Shown here: piece after piece, positions 8,767 to 20,015 of the stretch
Position numbering within the stretch: the stretch's first letter is position 1
Layout of the letters: every line of letters starts with the position of its first letter
Origin: Kocuria sp.
GTDB taxonomy: Bacteria; Actinomycetota; Actinomycetes; Actinomycetales; Micrococcaceae
Reading direction: 5' to 3'
DNA: 64,000 nucleotides
Assembly (NCBI GenBank): GCA_030524035.1
Contig: JAUNHG010000001.1
Location: 341,250-405,249, forward strand
Notes under the pieces: model-generated
Told to the model about the DNA's origin: nothing
The model's input: the letters and a program-made list of their open reading frames with translations, nothing else
Databases searched by the model: none
Position numbers and translations under genes: made by a program

Positions 8767-10023
8767 GTGACTACCTTTCTTGACCTCGGCGTCCCCGAGT
8801 CCCTGGCCCATGTTTTGTCCGGCCAGGGCATTACGGAGGCCTTTCCTATCCAGGAGAAAACCCTGCCGGATTCCTTGACTGGCCGTGATGTTTTAGGTCG
8901 TGGTCGCACAGGGTCCGGCAAAACAGTGGCCTTTTCCCTGCCCTTGGTTGCTCGGCTAGCCGGGGTGGGATCAGGGACCGCGCGGACAACACGCCGCCCC
9001 CACCGTCCCACAGGACTGGTGTTAGCACCCACGCGTGAACTCGCAACCCAGATTGATCGCACCATTGCTCCCCTAGCTGAATCTGTGGGACTCAATACCA
9101 CCGTGATTTACGGAGGGGTGTCCCAAAAACACCAAGAACGTGCGTTGAGTGCAGGCGCGGACATTGTGGTCGCTTGCCCCGGACGTCTGGAAGACCTGCT
9201 CAAACAAGGTGTGTTGACTCTTGACGACATCCGAGTAACGGTTATTGACGAAGCCGACCACATGGCAGATATGGGGTTCCTGCCCGTTGTGACCCGCATC
9301 CTGCAGAAAACTCCTGGTGAAGGTCAGCGGCTGTTATTTTCCGCGACTTTGGACGGTGGAGTGGATGTTTTGGTCACAAAGTTTTTGAATCACCCGGTCA
9401 CCCACTCCGTTGATGCTCCCAAGGCAGCCGTAGCCACTATGGATCACCATGTGCTGGTGATTGACCCCGATCACAAACAGCATCTGATCGAAACCTTGGC
9501 CTCCGGCACTGGGCGGCGGGTGATGTTCACACGCACCAAATACCGCGCCAAAAAAATGGCCAAAAAACTTTCCCAAGCTGGTGTGCCTGCGGTGGATCTG
9601 CACGGCAACCTTTCCCAGAACGCTCGTGATCGTAACCTCCACGCGTTTTCCACGGGGGAGGTTCGGGTTCTGGTGGCTACGGATGTTGCGGCCCGTGGGG
9701 TGCACGTGGACGACATCGAACTTGTGGTGCACATTGATCCGCCCGCTGAACACAAGTCCTATCTACATCGTTCCGGCCGCACGGCCCGCGCTGGGGCCAC
9801 TGGGCAAGTGATCACGATCTCCACCACGGAAGAACAGCGTGATGTCCAAAAACTTATGAAAAAGGCCGGTGTCCGCGCTGAACTATCCCGCGTGACCGTG
9901 GATTCGCCGGTGGTGTCTGAACTGGTGGGGGAACGCGCTGAACGGGTGGCTTATGTTCCACCTACCAAGCCAGCGAACAGCAACAGACAGCCCAACCGCG
10001 GTAGACGGCGTCCGCGCAGGTGA
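8767..10023 (+). CDS. DEAD-box ATP-dependent RNA helicase (RhlE-like)
   Basis: The 418-residue protein unwinds RNA with ATP. Motifs in order: Q motif FPIQ (26-29), Walker A GRTGSGKT (46-53), PTREL (88-92), CPGR (137-140), DEAD (161-164), SAT (192-194), then the C-terminal RecA-like domain with TRTKYRAK, ATDVAARGVHV and HRSGRTAR. The end is a short Arg/Asn/Pro-rich basic tail typical of RhlE-like proteins. It starts with GTG 8767. A TATACT hexamer at 8711-8716 could serve as the -10 element. It is convergent with the HAD gene. Confidence 0.93.
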   Translation: MTTFLDLGVPESLAHVLSGQGITEAFPIQEKTLPDSLTGRDVLGRGRTGSGKTVAFSLPLVARLAGVGSGTARTTRRPHRPTGLVLAPTRELATQIDRTIAPLAESVGLNTTVIYGGVSQKHQERALSAGADIVVACPGRLEDLLKQGVLTLDDIRVTVIDEADHMADMGFLPVVTRILQKTPGEGQRLLFSATLDGGVDVLVTKFLNHPVTHSVDAPKAAVATMDHHVLVIDPDHKQHLIETLASGTGRRVMFTRTKYRAKKMAKKLSQAGVPAVDLHGNLSQNARDRNLHAFSTGEVRVLVATDVAARGVHVDDIELVVHIDPPAEHKSYLHRSGRTARAGATGQVITISTTEEQRDVQKLMKKAGVRAELSRVTVDSPVVSELVGERAERVAYVPPTKPANSNRQPNRGRRRPRR

Positions 10024-10063
10024 TGGGTGGTTAGTGTGGTGGCCTGTGCCGGAGAATGACCGG

Positions 10064-11485
10064 TTAAGGCCAGTTGACGTTCAAGATTTCACCAGCCGGG
10101 CGGTAAGAGGTTTCGGCAGGCAAGTCCTCCGTGGTTGCACCGTCAGTCCGGGGCAAATCAGGGACTAACGGCCCGATCTGCCGGATGCGTTCCAACGTCA
10201 CCTCCGTATGTGACTGAACTGGAACGAACCCTGGCTCAGCTTCCACAGGCTTATCACCGGGAACCACAATCACTGGCATACCAGCGGCTACCGCTGACTG
10301 TGCACCGGCTTGGGAATCTTCCACCGCAATGCAATCTTCCGGTGCGCACATCAAACGTTCGGCGGCCATCTTGTACGGTTCAGCGGCAGGCTTGGGGTGT
10401 TCCACATCCTCACGGGAAACTACAGCCCGGATGTTTTCTGGTAGTGCAGCGGCAGTGGTGGCTACGACGGACGCTAGGGCGTTTGTTACCAGTGCAGCGG
10501 GAATCCGTTCTTGCCGCAATTCCTCCAGTAACTGCGGTATGCCCGGCATGAGCGGGACGTCTTCTGAGATGGCTTCCACCACTCTGGCCGCGATTCGCTC
10601 AGTAATCTCCTGGACCTCCCCGGTTGCCCCCCGATCCACCATGATTTGGGCAGAAAACTGAACGGTTTGTCCTAAACTGGCGTGATCATCTGCTGTGGTC
10701 CATTCCAGTCCGTGCTCGGCAGCCACGGCGCGTTTGGCGGCGGCCCATTCAGGTTCAGTGTTGACGGTGGTGCCATCGTGATCTAACAACACTCCCTTGG
10801 GCCAGGAAGAACGTTGTGGGTCCAACCACTGCAATAACGACAACGTGACCTGTCGGTGGTCGGCAACATGGACGGTGCCCTGATCTGGTGGCACCGCAAC
10901 AGCCCCGGGCAGCACCACAACCACCATTCCTGCTGCTTGGGCCGCTGCCACACCGGATGGCGAGTCTTCCAAAGCCACACAGTCAGATGGATCCACCCGT
11001 AGCCGCCGGGCAGCTTCTAAATACCCTTCTGGCGAGGGTTTAGGGGCCACCCCACCTGCAGCTTCCTCGTTGCCAATAATGACGTCGAACATCCCTTCCG
11101 GGGCCAGCGTTGCAGTGTGTTCAGCCATTTCACGGGCGGCATTGGTGACAATTCCCGTGGGAAGCCCCGATTCGGCAATTTCCAGTAATAGTTCGGGCAT
11201 ACCGGGGATGAGCCCTGGTGGTGTGGCCGTGACTTCTTCTGTGGAGACTTTCAGAAGACCATCGGTCAATGTGGCGTCATCCGCCTCTGTAACGCCATTA
11301 GCGCGCAACCGTTCCAGCGTGGCCCGCACGGGCAGTCCGATAGTTTCGAGGGTGTCAACCTCGCTCCAGGTCCCTCCGTTTTCTGTGGCAAACCGTGCTT
11401 TGGCTCTACCCCATATCGGCTCGGTATCCACCAGGGTGCCATCGTGATCAAAAAGGACGGCTTTCGGGAAAGTGCTTGGCGACAT
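10064..11485 (-). CDS. Tandem (two-domain) HAD superfamily hydrolase
   Basis: The 473-residue protein contains two complete HAD phosphatase domains of the beta-phosphoglucomutase/phosphatase branch. Domain 1 (about 9-220) has DHDGT (13-17), VTNAA, PKPSPEGY and EDSPSG. Domain 2 (about 230-440) repeats DHDGT (235-239), VTNAL, HPKPAAEPY and EDSQAG. Most HAD proteins of this type have one domain of 210-240 residues, so this is a duplication and fusion. Both nucleophile aspartates are kept, so both halves may be active. ATG 11485 was chosen because longer frames run into the CDF gene. Substrate unknown. Confidence 0.88.
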   Translation of the reverse strand: MSPSTFPKAVLFDHDGTLVDTEPIWGRAKARFATENGGTWSEVDTLETIGLPVRATLERLRANGVTEADDATLTDGLLKVSTEEVTATPPGLIPGMPELLLEIAESGLPTGIVTNAAREMAEHTATLAPEGMFDVIIGNEEAAGGVAPKPSPEGYLEAARRLRVDPSDCVALEDSPSGVAAAQAAGMVVVVLPGAVAVPPDQGTVHVADHRQVTLSLLQWLDPQRSSWPKGVLLDHDGTTVNTEPEWAAAKRAVAAEHGLEWTTADDHASLGQTVQFSAQIMVDRGATGEVQEITERIAARVVEAISEDVPLMPGIPQLLEELRQERIPAALVTNALASVVATTAAALPENIRAVVSREDVEHPKPAAEPYKMAAERLMCAPEDCIAVEDSQAGAQSAVAAGMPVIVVPGDKPVEAEPGFVPVQSHTEVTLERIRQIGPLVPDLPRTDGATTEDLPAETSYRPAGEILNVNWP

Positions 11486-11513
11486 AATCTTTACCCTATC
11501 TGGCGATATTCCC

Positions 11514-12590
11514 TTACCTTGCATCCGCAGACTGTGGTGCATTCCATGAATTTTTTGCCAAGGGTCCGTGGTCAAGAACTTCGTGGCTCACGTGGCTAAG
11601 GGGTTCCAGCTGGAATGTGGTGTGTTCCACCGGCACCGGGAAATGCTCTGACGCGCAACTTTGCAGAGCGTCCAGAATCAGGGGGGCTTTGCCGTCGTGA
11701 AAAGCACGATCTTCCACGACCACATGTGCAGTCAACACCGGAACACCCGTGGCGACAACAGAAGCGTGGAGGTCATGCACGGTCACCACGTGCTCCACCG
11801 TTTCCAGGTGCGCGGCGACGTCATCCAGGTTCAATCCGCGTGGGGCGGATTCCATCAAAACAGAGCCGGATTCCCGCAAGATACGCCCCGCGCGCGGAAT
11901 GACGAGCAACGCGATGACGATTCCCGCCATGGCGTCGGCTCCCGTCCATTGCGTTAACGTAATCACAACGGCGGCAAGCATGACAGCCACTGAGCCCAGG
12001 GCGTCGTAAAGAACCTCCAGGAAAGCTGCGCGCATATTTAAGGAATGTCCACGGGCGCTAGCGAGCACCGTGAGTGAGGCAAGATTTGCGATGAAACCCA
12101 CCAGCCCGACAATGCCTAGCAACACAGCATTAAAGTCTTCGGCGGGTATTGGGGATAGTAGGCGCCGAGCACCCTCGATGACGGTGTAGATTCCGACCCC
12201 CATGAGTACCGCTGCTTGAAGTCCAGCGGCGATGATTTCAGCCCGCAACCAGCCCCAGCTGCGGCGCGCTGAACGTGGCCGTGCACTCAGCACGGATGCA
12301 CACAGCGCCATGATCAGCCCGATGGAATCCACCGCCATGTGGGCCGAGTCCACCAGCAACGCCAGCGAACCGGTGGCGACAGCTCCCGCAATCTGGGCTA
12401 ACAGCACTGTGGCGGTAATGGTCAATGCTATGGCCAAGCGAGTGCGGGATGAGGCGGCAAAGTCATGCGAATGGCCGTGCTTATGGTCATGGTGCTTGGA
12501 GTCGGAACGCGATGCGTAAGGGCCCATGGTGCAGTTCTGCATACCCCCCGGAGAAAGCGAGGCGTACTGCGAGGACCCCTGACATGACAT
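11514..12590 (-). CDS. Cation diffusion facilitator (zinc-type) exporter
   Basis: The 358-residue CDF protein exports Zn2+ or similar divalent metal in exchange for protons. A histidine-rich stretch (KHHDHKHGH, 33-41) precedes six hydrophobic helices. The first membrane metal site is intact (D81, H84, D88 in LLVDSAHMAVDS). The second site reads LEVLYDALGS, with E192 where many ZitB-type proteins have His, and D196 present. A cytosolic domain of about 100 residues follows. The start is uncertain: ATG 12590 may be leaderless (TATTTT about 6 bases before it), while 12542 and 12527 are alternatives. It is divergent from the next gene. Confidence 0.9.
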   Translation of the reverse strand: MSCQGSSQYASLSPGGMQNCTMGPYASRSDSKHHDHKHGHSHDFAASSRTRLAIALTITATVLLAQIAGAVATGSLALLVDSAHMAVDSIGLIMALCASVLSARPRSARRSWGWLRAEIIAAGLQAAVLMGVGIYTVIEGARRLLSPIPAEDFNAVLLGIVGLVGFIANLASLTVLASARGHSLNMRAAFLEVLYDALGSVAVMLAAVVITLTQWTGADAMAGIVIALLVIPRAGRILRESGSVLMESAPRGLNLDDVAAHLETVEHVVTVHDLHASVVATGVPVLTAHVVVEDRAFHDGKAPLILDALQSCASEHFPVPVEHTTFQLEPLSHVSHEVLDHGPLAKNSWNAPQSADAR

Positions 12591-12645
12591 ATTAGAAAAA
12601 TAGCATATGAATTAGATGGGGACCAGAGGCTTTGTTGTGAGTTCG

Positions 12646-12659
12646 TACACTGAACCCCA
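12646..12659 (+). promoter_or_regulatory. -10 element giving a probable leaderless mRNA
   Basis: TACACT at 12646-12651 ends seven bases before ATG 12659, so transcription would begin at or next to the start codon. No ribosome-binding site is visible. Confidence 0.4.
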
Positions 12660-13240
12660 TGGCAGCCCATGACGCATCCAGCTCCTCCTTGTGCGTGCCG
12701 CACGGCGATCGACATGGTGGAAGATTGCAGAAAATCGTGCCGACACTGGCGCCGTTGATGCCCTGTGTTCTTGTCGCATGGCTGACGCTGGCTTCTGTTC
12801 CCCTGGGGGGTCCCGGTGAGCGCGCCGTGATCTGGTTAGGTGCACTCGCTATTCCGCTGGCTGTGCTGTTGTGGATTGGCGCGGGCTTGATGTTGGTCGA
12901 TCGCGCCGCTTACCCCTCCCGTCGAGCCGGTTTTGTGACGGTGATTTTGACCCTCACTGCGTGGGGAAATTTTGTGTTCCTAGGTTTCCTCCTGCCCGAT
13001 CTGATTGATGGGCAGGACCGTTCCTTGTTGTTGGCTGCTCTGGATTCTGATGCTGTGGGTCTGACAGCGGGGTTCGCCAATACGGTCGGGGTGCTCACCT
13101 TTGTGGCTGCGGGTGGTGCGGTGTTGAGTGCCGCTTTGGACTTGCGAGCTACGCGAGCGCAGCTGCGTGGGGAGGTCGTGGAGTTATCGGTTGAGGATGA
13201 GGACCGTTTGCGCCAGGAGTGGGTGAACTCTTTTCGTTAA
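12659..13240 (+). CDS. Conserved hypothetical four-helix membrane protein
   Basis: The 193-residue protein has four predicted membrane segments (about 27-50, 58-80, 91-115 and 134-160), an N-terminal polar stretch of about 25 residues with Cys and His, and a charged C-terminal cytoplasmic tail ending in DEDRLRQEWVNSFR. No family is recognised. ATG 12659 fits a leaderless start behind a TACACT -10 element. It lies just upstream of clpB in the same direction but separated by about 140 bp with regulatory signals, so it is probably transcribed separately. Confidence 0.7.
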   Translation: MAAHDASSSSLCVPHGDRHGGRLQKIVPTLAPLMPCVLVAWLTLASVPLGGPGERAVIWLGALAIPLAVLLWIGAGLMLVDRAAYPSRRAGFVTVILTLTAWGNFVFLGFLLPDLIDGQDRSLLLAALDSDAVGLTAGFANTVGVLTFVAAGGAVLSAALDLRATRAQLRGEVVELSVEDEDRLRQEWVNSFR

Positions 13241-13307
13241 ATCTGGTCCGCCCGCGAGGTGTTCCCCATGTGATCGATGACAAGCTGAGTATACCTAGCG
13301 AAGAAAA

Positions 13308-13328
13308 GTTGATAGAAGTAGACTCAAG
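13308..13328. promoter_or_regulatory. Degenerate HspR (HAIR) operator upstream of clpB
   Basis: GTTGATA-GAAGTAG-ACTCAAG keeps the 7-7-7 layout of the HAIR consensus CTTGAGT-N7-ACTCAAG: the right arm is perfect and the left arm keeps TTGA. HspR is known to repress clpB and dnaK in actinobacteria. A TATACC hexamer at 13290-13295 may be the -10 element, which would place the operator over the early transcript. Confidence 0.5.
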
Positions 13329-13382
13329 TAAAACGTTTGGTGTGCCGCGGATAACGGCACGCCTCAGATGACAAGGAGCGAC

Positions 13383-15989
<2,607 letters not shown>

Positions 15990-16162
15990 TGCAGCGCGTG
16001 GCTCGGTATCCCTGTTTTCGTGAATAACAGAGGCAAGCGAGTCGAGCCGCGCGCCTTGAGCGTGTACGCTGGGGCCACGACACAGACTGAAAACACACCG
16101 GGGCCGTATTGTGTGCCAAACATACCGCCGACCGGGACCGAGAGACAGAGGGGGTCACGCTC

Positions 16163-16375
16163 ATGGGGCGCGGCCGTCAAAAGGCGAAGGCAACGCGACA
16201 GGCGCGGGAGATGAAATACTTCAGCCCGCAGACCGATTACTCCGCCCTGCAACGGGAGTTGCGGCAGTCCGGTAATAAAGGTTCTGCAGCGCCTGCCTAC
16301 GACGACGATTTTTCTGAGGGTAGCGAGGACTACTCGGTGGAATCGGAGTACGACTCGGATGACGAGTACCGCTGA
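16163..16375 (+). CDS. DUF3073 domain protein
   Basis: A 70-residue soluble protein starting MGRGRQKAKATRQAREMKY with an acidic tyrosine- and serine-rich tail (YDDDFSEGSEDYSVES). This is the DUF3073 family, found next to purM in Mycobacteriales (Rv0810c in M. tuberculosis, from memory). Function is unknown; the basic head and acidic tail are the only visible features. ATG 16163 follows GAGGGGG (16149-16155); an upstream in-frame start at 16109 lacks such a site. It is convergent with purM and shares a terminator with it. Confidence 0.88.
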   Translation: MGRGRQKAKATRQAREMKYFSPQTDYSALQRELRQSGNKGSAAPAYDDDFSEGSEDYSVESEYDSDDEYR

Positions 16376-16386
16376 GTTGTTGTAAC

Positions 16387-16423
16387 GGGAGGGGGCTGAG
16401 TCAAATGGTTCGAGCCCCCTCCC
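16387..16423. terminator. Bidirectional terminator between DUF3073 gene and purM
   Basis: GGGAGGGGGCT (16387-16397) pairs with AGCCCCCTCCC (16413-16423) across a 15-base loop. It lies between two convergent genes. Confidence 0.8.
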
Positions 16424-16476
16424 TACACCTGCGCTGCTGAATCAAGGTGTGGGGTGACCAACAGTGGTCCGTGTTT

Positions 16477-17634
16477 TTAGACGGCGTATTCACCCACCAT
16501 GTGAACTATTCCGCCGTTCACGCCCTTAGAGCCCTGAACCCAATCGGGGCCCTGGGCAACAATATCGGTGTCTGTGACGTCCACTGATCCCAAGATCCAG
16601 GCGGGCACGCCACGGTTTTCCAGGTGCGCCAGGGCGTCATGCGCAACAGACGGGTCGACCACAGCGATCATGCCCACCCCCAGGTTCAGGGTGCGTTCCA
16701 CGTCGGGTAATGGCACGTTGCCCAGCGTGGCGACCAGTTGAAACACCGGCGGCAGCGACCATGTTCCACGCTCGACGGTGGCGGTGAGTCCTTGGGGTAG
16801 CACACGAGCCACGTTAGCGGCGAGTCCACCCCCGGTTACGTGGGTGAAAGCCCGAACACCTTTCCCGGTTTGCCCCGTGGAGTCATTAACAGGGTAAGCC
16901 GCTGCCAGGTCTAGAACATCTGCGGCGTACACCCGGGTAGGTTCTAGCAGCTCCTCACCCAAGGTGCGGCCTAGTTCAGCGACATTACGGTCCAGAGACC
17001 ACCCAGCTACACTGAGCACCTTGCGCACCAGCGAATAGCCATTGGAGTGCAAACCGGATGACGCCATAGCGATCAGAACGTCCCCGGCGCGAACCCGATC
17101 CGCCCCCAAGAGCTCATCGGCTTCTACAACCCCGGTAGCCGCCCCGGCGACGTCGTACTCTTCGGGGCGCAGTAACCCCGGATGTTCAGCTGTTTCTCCA
17201 CCCACTAAAGCCGTTCCTGTTGCTGAGCAGGCTTCGGCAATGCCACGGACGATGTCGGCGATACGTTCGGGCACTACTTTCCCGGTGGCGATGTAATCCG
17301 TCATCAACAGGGGCTTGGCCCCAACGACCACGATGTCGTCAACCACCATGCCCACCAGGTCCCACCCAATGGTGTGGTGGATATCCAGCGCTTGGGCAAT
17401 GGCCACTTTTGTCCCCACGCCGTCCGTGGAAGCTGCCAGGTACGGCTTGCGATAGGCCGTCAGAGCGGAAGCATCAAAAAGCCCGGCAAAGCCTCCTACG
17501 CCTCCCACCACATTGTCGGTGTGCGTTGCCTGAACAGCGGCTTTCATCAGTTCGACGGCGCGATCGCCGGCATGAACATCCACACCGGCGTCGGCGTACG
17601 TGATGGTGTGCGTTGGGGGGCTGGATTCACTCAC
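16477..17634 (-). CDS. purM: Phosphoribosylformylglycinamidine cyclo-ligase
   Basis: PurM (AIR synthetase) closes the imidazole ring in purine synthesis, turning FGAM into AIR with ATP. The 385-residue product shows TYADAGVDVHAGDRAVELMK at the start, STDGVGTK, the GWDLVGMVVDD motif, VGGETAEHPG and the C-terminal LNLGVGM. It carries a longer than usual middle but overall fits the family. Its start codon overlaps the purF stop (ATGA, 17631-17634), so the two are translationally coupled. Confidence 0.97.
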   Translation of the reverse strand: MSESSPPTHTITYADAGVDVHAGDRAVELMKAAVQATHTDNVVGGVGGFAGLFDASALTAYRKPYLAASTDGVGTKVAIAQALDIHHTIGWDLVGMVVDDIVVVGAKPLLMTDYIATGKVVPERIADIVRGIAEACSATGTALVGGETAEHPGLLRPEEYDVAGAATGVVEADELLGADRVRAGDVLIAMASSGLHSNGYSLVRKVLSVAGWSLDRNVAELGRTLGEELLEPTRVYAADVLDLAAAYPVNDSTGQTGKGVRAFTHVTGGGLAANVARVLPQGLTATVERGTWSLPPVFQLVATLGNVPLPDVERTLNLGVGMIAVVDPSVAHDALAHLENRGVPAWILGSVDVTDTDIVAQGPDWVQGSKGVNGGIVHMVGEYAV

Positions 17635-19157
17635 CTGGGGTCCTCGCTGATCTGTTGGGTGGAGGTAAGGCCTGTGATGGCAGGTGCCACGCTGCGGCGG
17701 GATTCCACCACAGACTTCCCCAGGTCCTCAGCATTAGGAAGCATTGTGGGGTAACGGCCAGAAAAACATGCTGTGCACAGTTCGCGAGGGTTTTGCTCAG
17801 TGGCTCGGACCATGCCGTCCTCAGAGATATAGCCCAGGGAGTCCGCGCCCAATGACTCACAGATGTCTTCAACCGCCAAACCATTAGCGATCAATTCGGC
17901 TCGGGAGGCAAAGTCGATGCCGTAAAAGCACGGCCACTTGATGGGGGGTGAGGAGATACGCACATGGATTTGTGCAGCACCGGCCTCACGCAACATACGC
18001 ACCAGCGCACGCTGAGTATTACCGCGCACGATGGAATCATCCACCACCACTAAGCGTTTGCCAGCCACCACGGAACGTAATGGGTTGAGTTTGAGCCTGA
18101 TGCCCAGTTGACGGATGGTGTCTGACGGTTGAATAAAAGTTCTGCCGACGTAAGCGTTTTTCACTAACCCGTTGCCAAACGGGATTCCGGAGGCTTCCGC
18201 GTACCCGATGGCTGCCGGTGTCCCAGATTCGGGGGTGGGCATGACCAAATCCGCTTCCACGGGGTGCTCTTTAGCCAGCTGACGCCCCATTTCCACCCGG
18301 GATTCGTAGACGGAACGTCCGTGGATGGATGTATCTGGTCGGGCCAAATACACGTACTCGAAGATACAGGCGGCCCGGCGGGTTTCGGCAAAACGCTGTG
18401 AGCGTAGCCCGTCTTCGTCAATAGCCAGGAATTCGCCGGGTTCAACCTCCCGCACGAAAGAAGCTCCCACAATATCTAAGGCTGCGGTTTCGGAGGCCAC
18501 TACCCAGCCTCGTTCCAGCCTGCCCAGCACCAAGGGGCGGATACCTTGGGGGTCGCGAGCCGCGTACAGGGTGCGTTCATCCATGAAAGTCAAACAAAAC
18601 GACCCCACCAGCTGGGGTAGCAGCCCCATAATTGCTTCTTCCAGTGACCCGTGGGGATGCTCGGCCAGTAGGGATGTCACCAGTGCTGTATCCGTGGTGT
18701 TCCCCATGGCCAGCTCCCCACGGGACGGGAAGCCAGACTTGTCAATCAGGGAGTCGTAGAGCTTCGCTGAGTTCGTCAGATTGCCGTTGTGGGCGAGGGC
18801 CACGGTACCGTGTGGGGTGCCGCCCAGCGTGGGCTGAGCATTAGCCCAGGTGGACCCTCCAGTCGTCGAATACCGGCAGTGGCCCACGGCGATATGGCCG
18901 CTTAGGGTGTTGAGGGTGGCCTCATCAAAGACTTGGGAAACCAGACCCATGTCTTTATACACATTGATACGGGAGCCGGTGGATGTCGCAATCCCGGCGG
19001 ATTCTTGCCCCCGATGCTGCAAAGCGTAGAGGCCGTAGTACGTCAATTTGGCGACGTCTTCGCCCGGTGCCCAGACTCCAAAGACACCGCATTCATCCTG
19101 CGGTGATTTTTCATCAGGGAAGACGTCAAAACTTAGTTTTCCATCGGGGCGAGCCAC
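17631..19157 (-). CDS. purF: Amidophosphoribosyltransferase
   Basis: PurF makes phosphoribosylamine from PRPP and glutamine, the first committed step of purine synthesis. The 508-residue protein has a 22-residue propeptide before the catalytic Cys23 (ECGVFGVW), the glutaminase residues in ALQHRGQESAG and AHNGNL, and the PRPP loop VVVDDSIVRGNT in the second half. Cysteines near FEYVYLARPD and in the C-terminal CTACFSGRYP could ligate the Fe-S cluster seen in Bacillus-type PurF. Translation probably starts at GTG 19157 close to a weak promoter, perhaps leaderless. It forms an operon with purM. Confidence 0.97.
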   Translation of the reverse strand: MARPDGKLSFDVFPDEKSPQDECGVFGVWAPGEDVAKLTYYGLYALQHRGQESAGIATSTGSRINVYKDMGLVSQVFDEATLNTLSGHIAVGHCRYSTTGGSTWANAQPTLGGTPHGTVALAHNGNLTNSAKLYDSLIDKSGFPSRGELAMGNTTDTALVTSLLAEHPHGSLEEAIMGLLPQLVGSFCLTFMDERTLYAARDPQGIRPLVLGRLERGWVVASETAALDIVGASFVREVEPGEFLAIDEDGLRSQRFAETRRAACIFEYVYLARPDTSIHGRSVYESRVEMGRQLAKEHPVEADLVMPTPESGTPAAIGYAEASGIPFGNGLVKNAYVGRTFIQPSDTIRQLGIRLKLNPLRSVVAGKRLVVVDDSIVRGNTQRALVRMLREAGAAQIHVRISSPPIKWPCFYGIDFASRAELIANGLAVEDICESLGADSLGYISEDGMVRATEQNPRELCTACFSGRYPTMLPNAEDLGKSVVESRRSVAPAITGLTSTQQISEDPR

Positions 19158-19170
19158 GGTGCTTAGTCTC

Positions 19171-19581
19171 TCATGTCAGACCCGAGGTGGGGGCGTCTGT
19201 GTGCATATCGTTCTTTTCCGAATTATCAGAAGTGTGGGTGCCTCTGTGTTGTTCCACACGTGCCTGGAGCTGCTGGGAACGTGCGAGAGACATGCGATCC
19301 AACAGCAGCGCTACGATAGCCCCCACGGAGAACCCCACGAGTGCGAAGATCGCGATCATGTATCCCACCACTTGTCCGGTGGTGAACATGGGATTGCCTG
19401 CTCCCACAACCCCCGCAAATAAACCCACAACCGCGCCAAGGGTGGCACCAAGAGTCAGGAACACCGGCACTTTGGGAGCACGCCGGTACATCAGGGTTTC
19501 TGTGCGTGGGGGGTCGACATGGGTCTCCGCGCGGGGGGCGGGTTCTGCGTTGGGGTCACCGGAGGCGTCAGCATGAACCAT
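19171..19581 (-). CDS. Conserved hypothetical membrane protein with two helices
   Basis: The 136-residue protein has a proline-rich polar head of about 40 residues, two closely spaced hydrophobic helices (about 43-65 and 72-95), then a charged, Gln/Arg-rich cytoplasmic tail. No family is recognised, though a small membrane protein next to purF recurs in corynebacteria from memory. ATG 19581 is preferred: the longer frame would run deep into the sterol-carrier-like gene upstream. It lies between that gene and purF on the same strand. Confidence 0.6.
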   Translation of the reverse strand: MVHADASGDPNAEPAPRAETHVDPPRTETLMYRRAPKVPVFLTLGATLGAVVGLFAGVVGAGNPMFTTGQVVGYMIAIFALVGFSVGAIVALLLDRMSLARSQQLQARVEQHRGTHTSDNSEKNDMHTDAPTSGLT

Positions 19582-19601
19582 GGTTTCCAGCCTAACGTGA
19601 G

Positions 19602-20015
19602 TTACAGCGTAAACAGGGGTAGCAGCTGGCCCAGCTCGGCGCGGGTGCCTGAAGCAATCACAAGCCCCTTGTCTACAGCGTGATCCCACTCCAGTTGTCC
19701 GGTTGCTACGCTTAGCCAGGTATTGGCATCGGTTTCGATCACGTTTGGTGGTGTGCCGCGGGTGTGCCGGGGTCCTTCGATGCACTGGGCAACTCCATAG
19801 GGGGGAACCCGCACTTCCACGCTATTGCCGGGGGCGCGTTCACTGAGTTCCTCTAAGCTAAAACGTACCGCTGTTGCCAGCGTGGCGCGGGCCACGGTGG
19901 GGCATGGGTCAGTCTGGGGGCGCCTTGGCGCGCCGTCATCAGCGGGCTTGGTGTATGTGTGCCAGGTGGTTAGTGCTGCAGTACCGTCCGCAGGTCTGAT
20001 CCGACGCCGTCCCAT
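19602..20015 (-). CDS. Sterol carrier-like (SCP2-fold) family protein
   Basis: A 137-residue soluble protein resembling the sterol-carrier family proteins encoded next to purF in Mycobacteriales (Rv0807 neighbourhood, from memory). The segment VRVPPYGVAQCIEGPRHTRG and the following DANTWLSVATGQLEWDHAV fit the lipid-binding SCP2/MDMPI C-terminal fold. Ligand is unknown and bacterial members often act in small-molecule binding. Its ATG shares a base with the asparaginase stop codon (TGATG at 20015), so translation is coupled. Confidence 0.7.
   Translation of the reverse strand: MGRRRIRPADGTAALTTWHTYTKPADDGAPRRPQTDPCPTVARATLATAVRFSLEELSERAPGNSVEVRVPPYGVAQCIEGPRHTRGTPPNVIETDANTWLSVATGQLEWDHAVDKGLVIASGTRAELGQLLPLFTL

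Noticed and set aside
15994-16054. Possible terminator after clpB
   Set aside because: GCGCGTGGCTCG and CGAGCCGCGCGC pair with one mismatch, but the loop is 37 bases long and no T-run follows, so the support is too weak.
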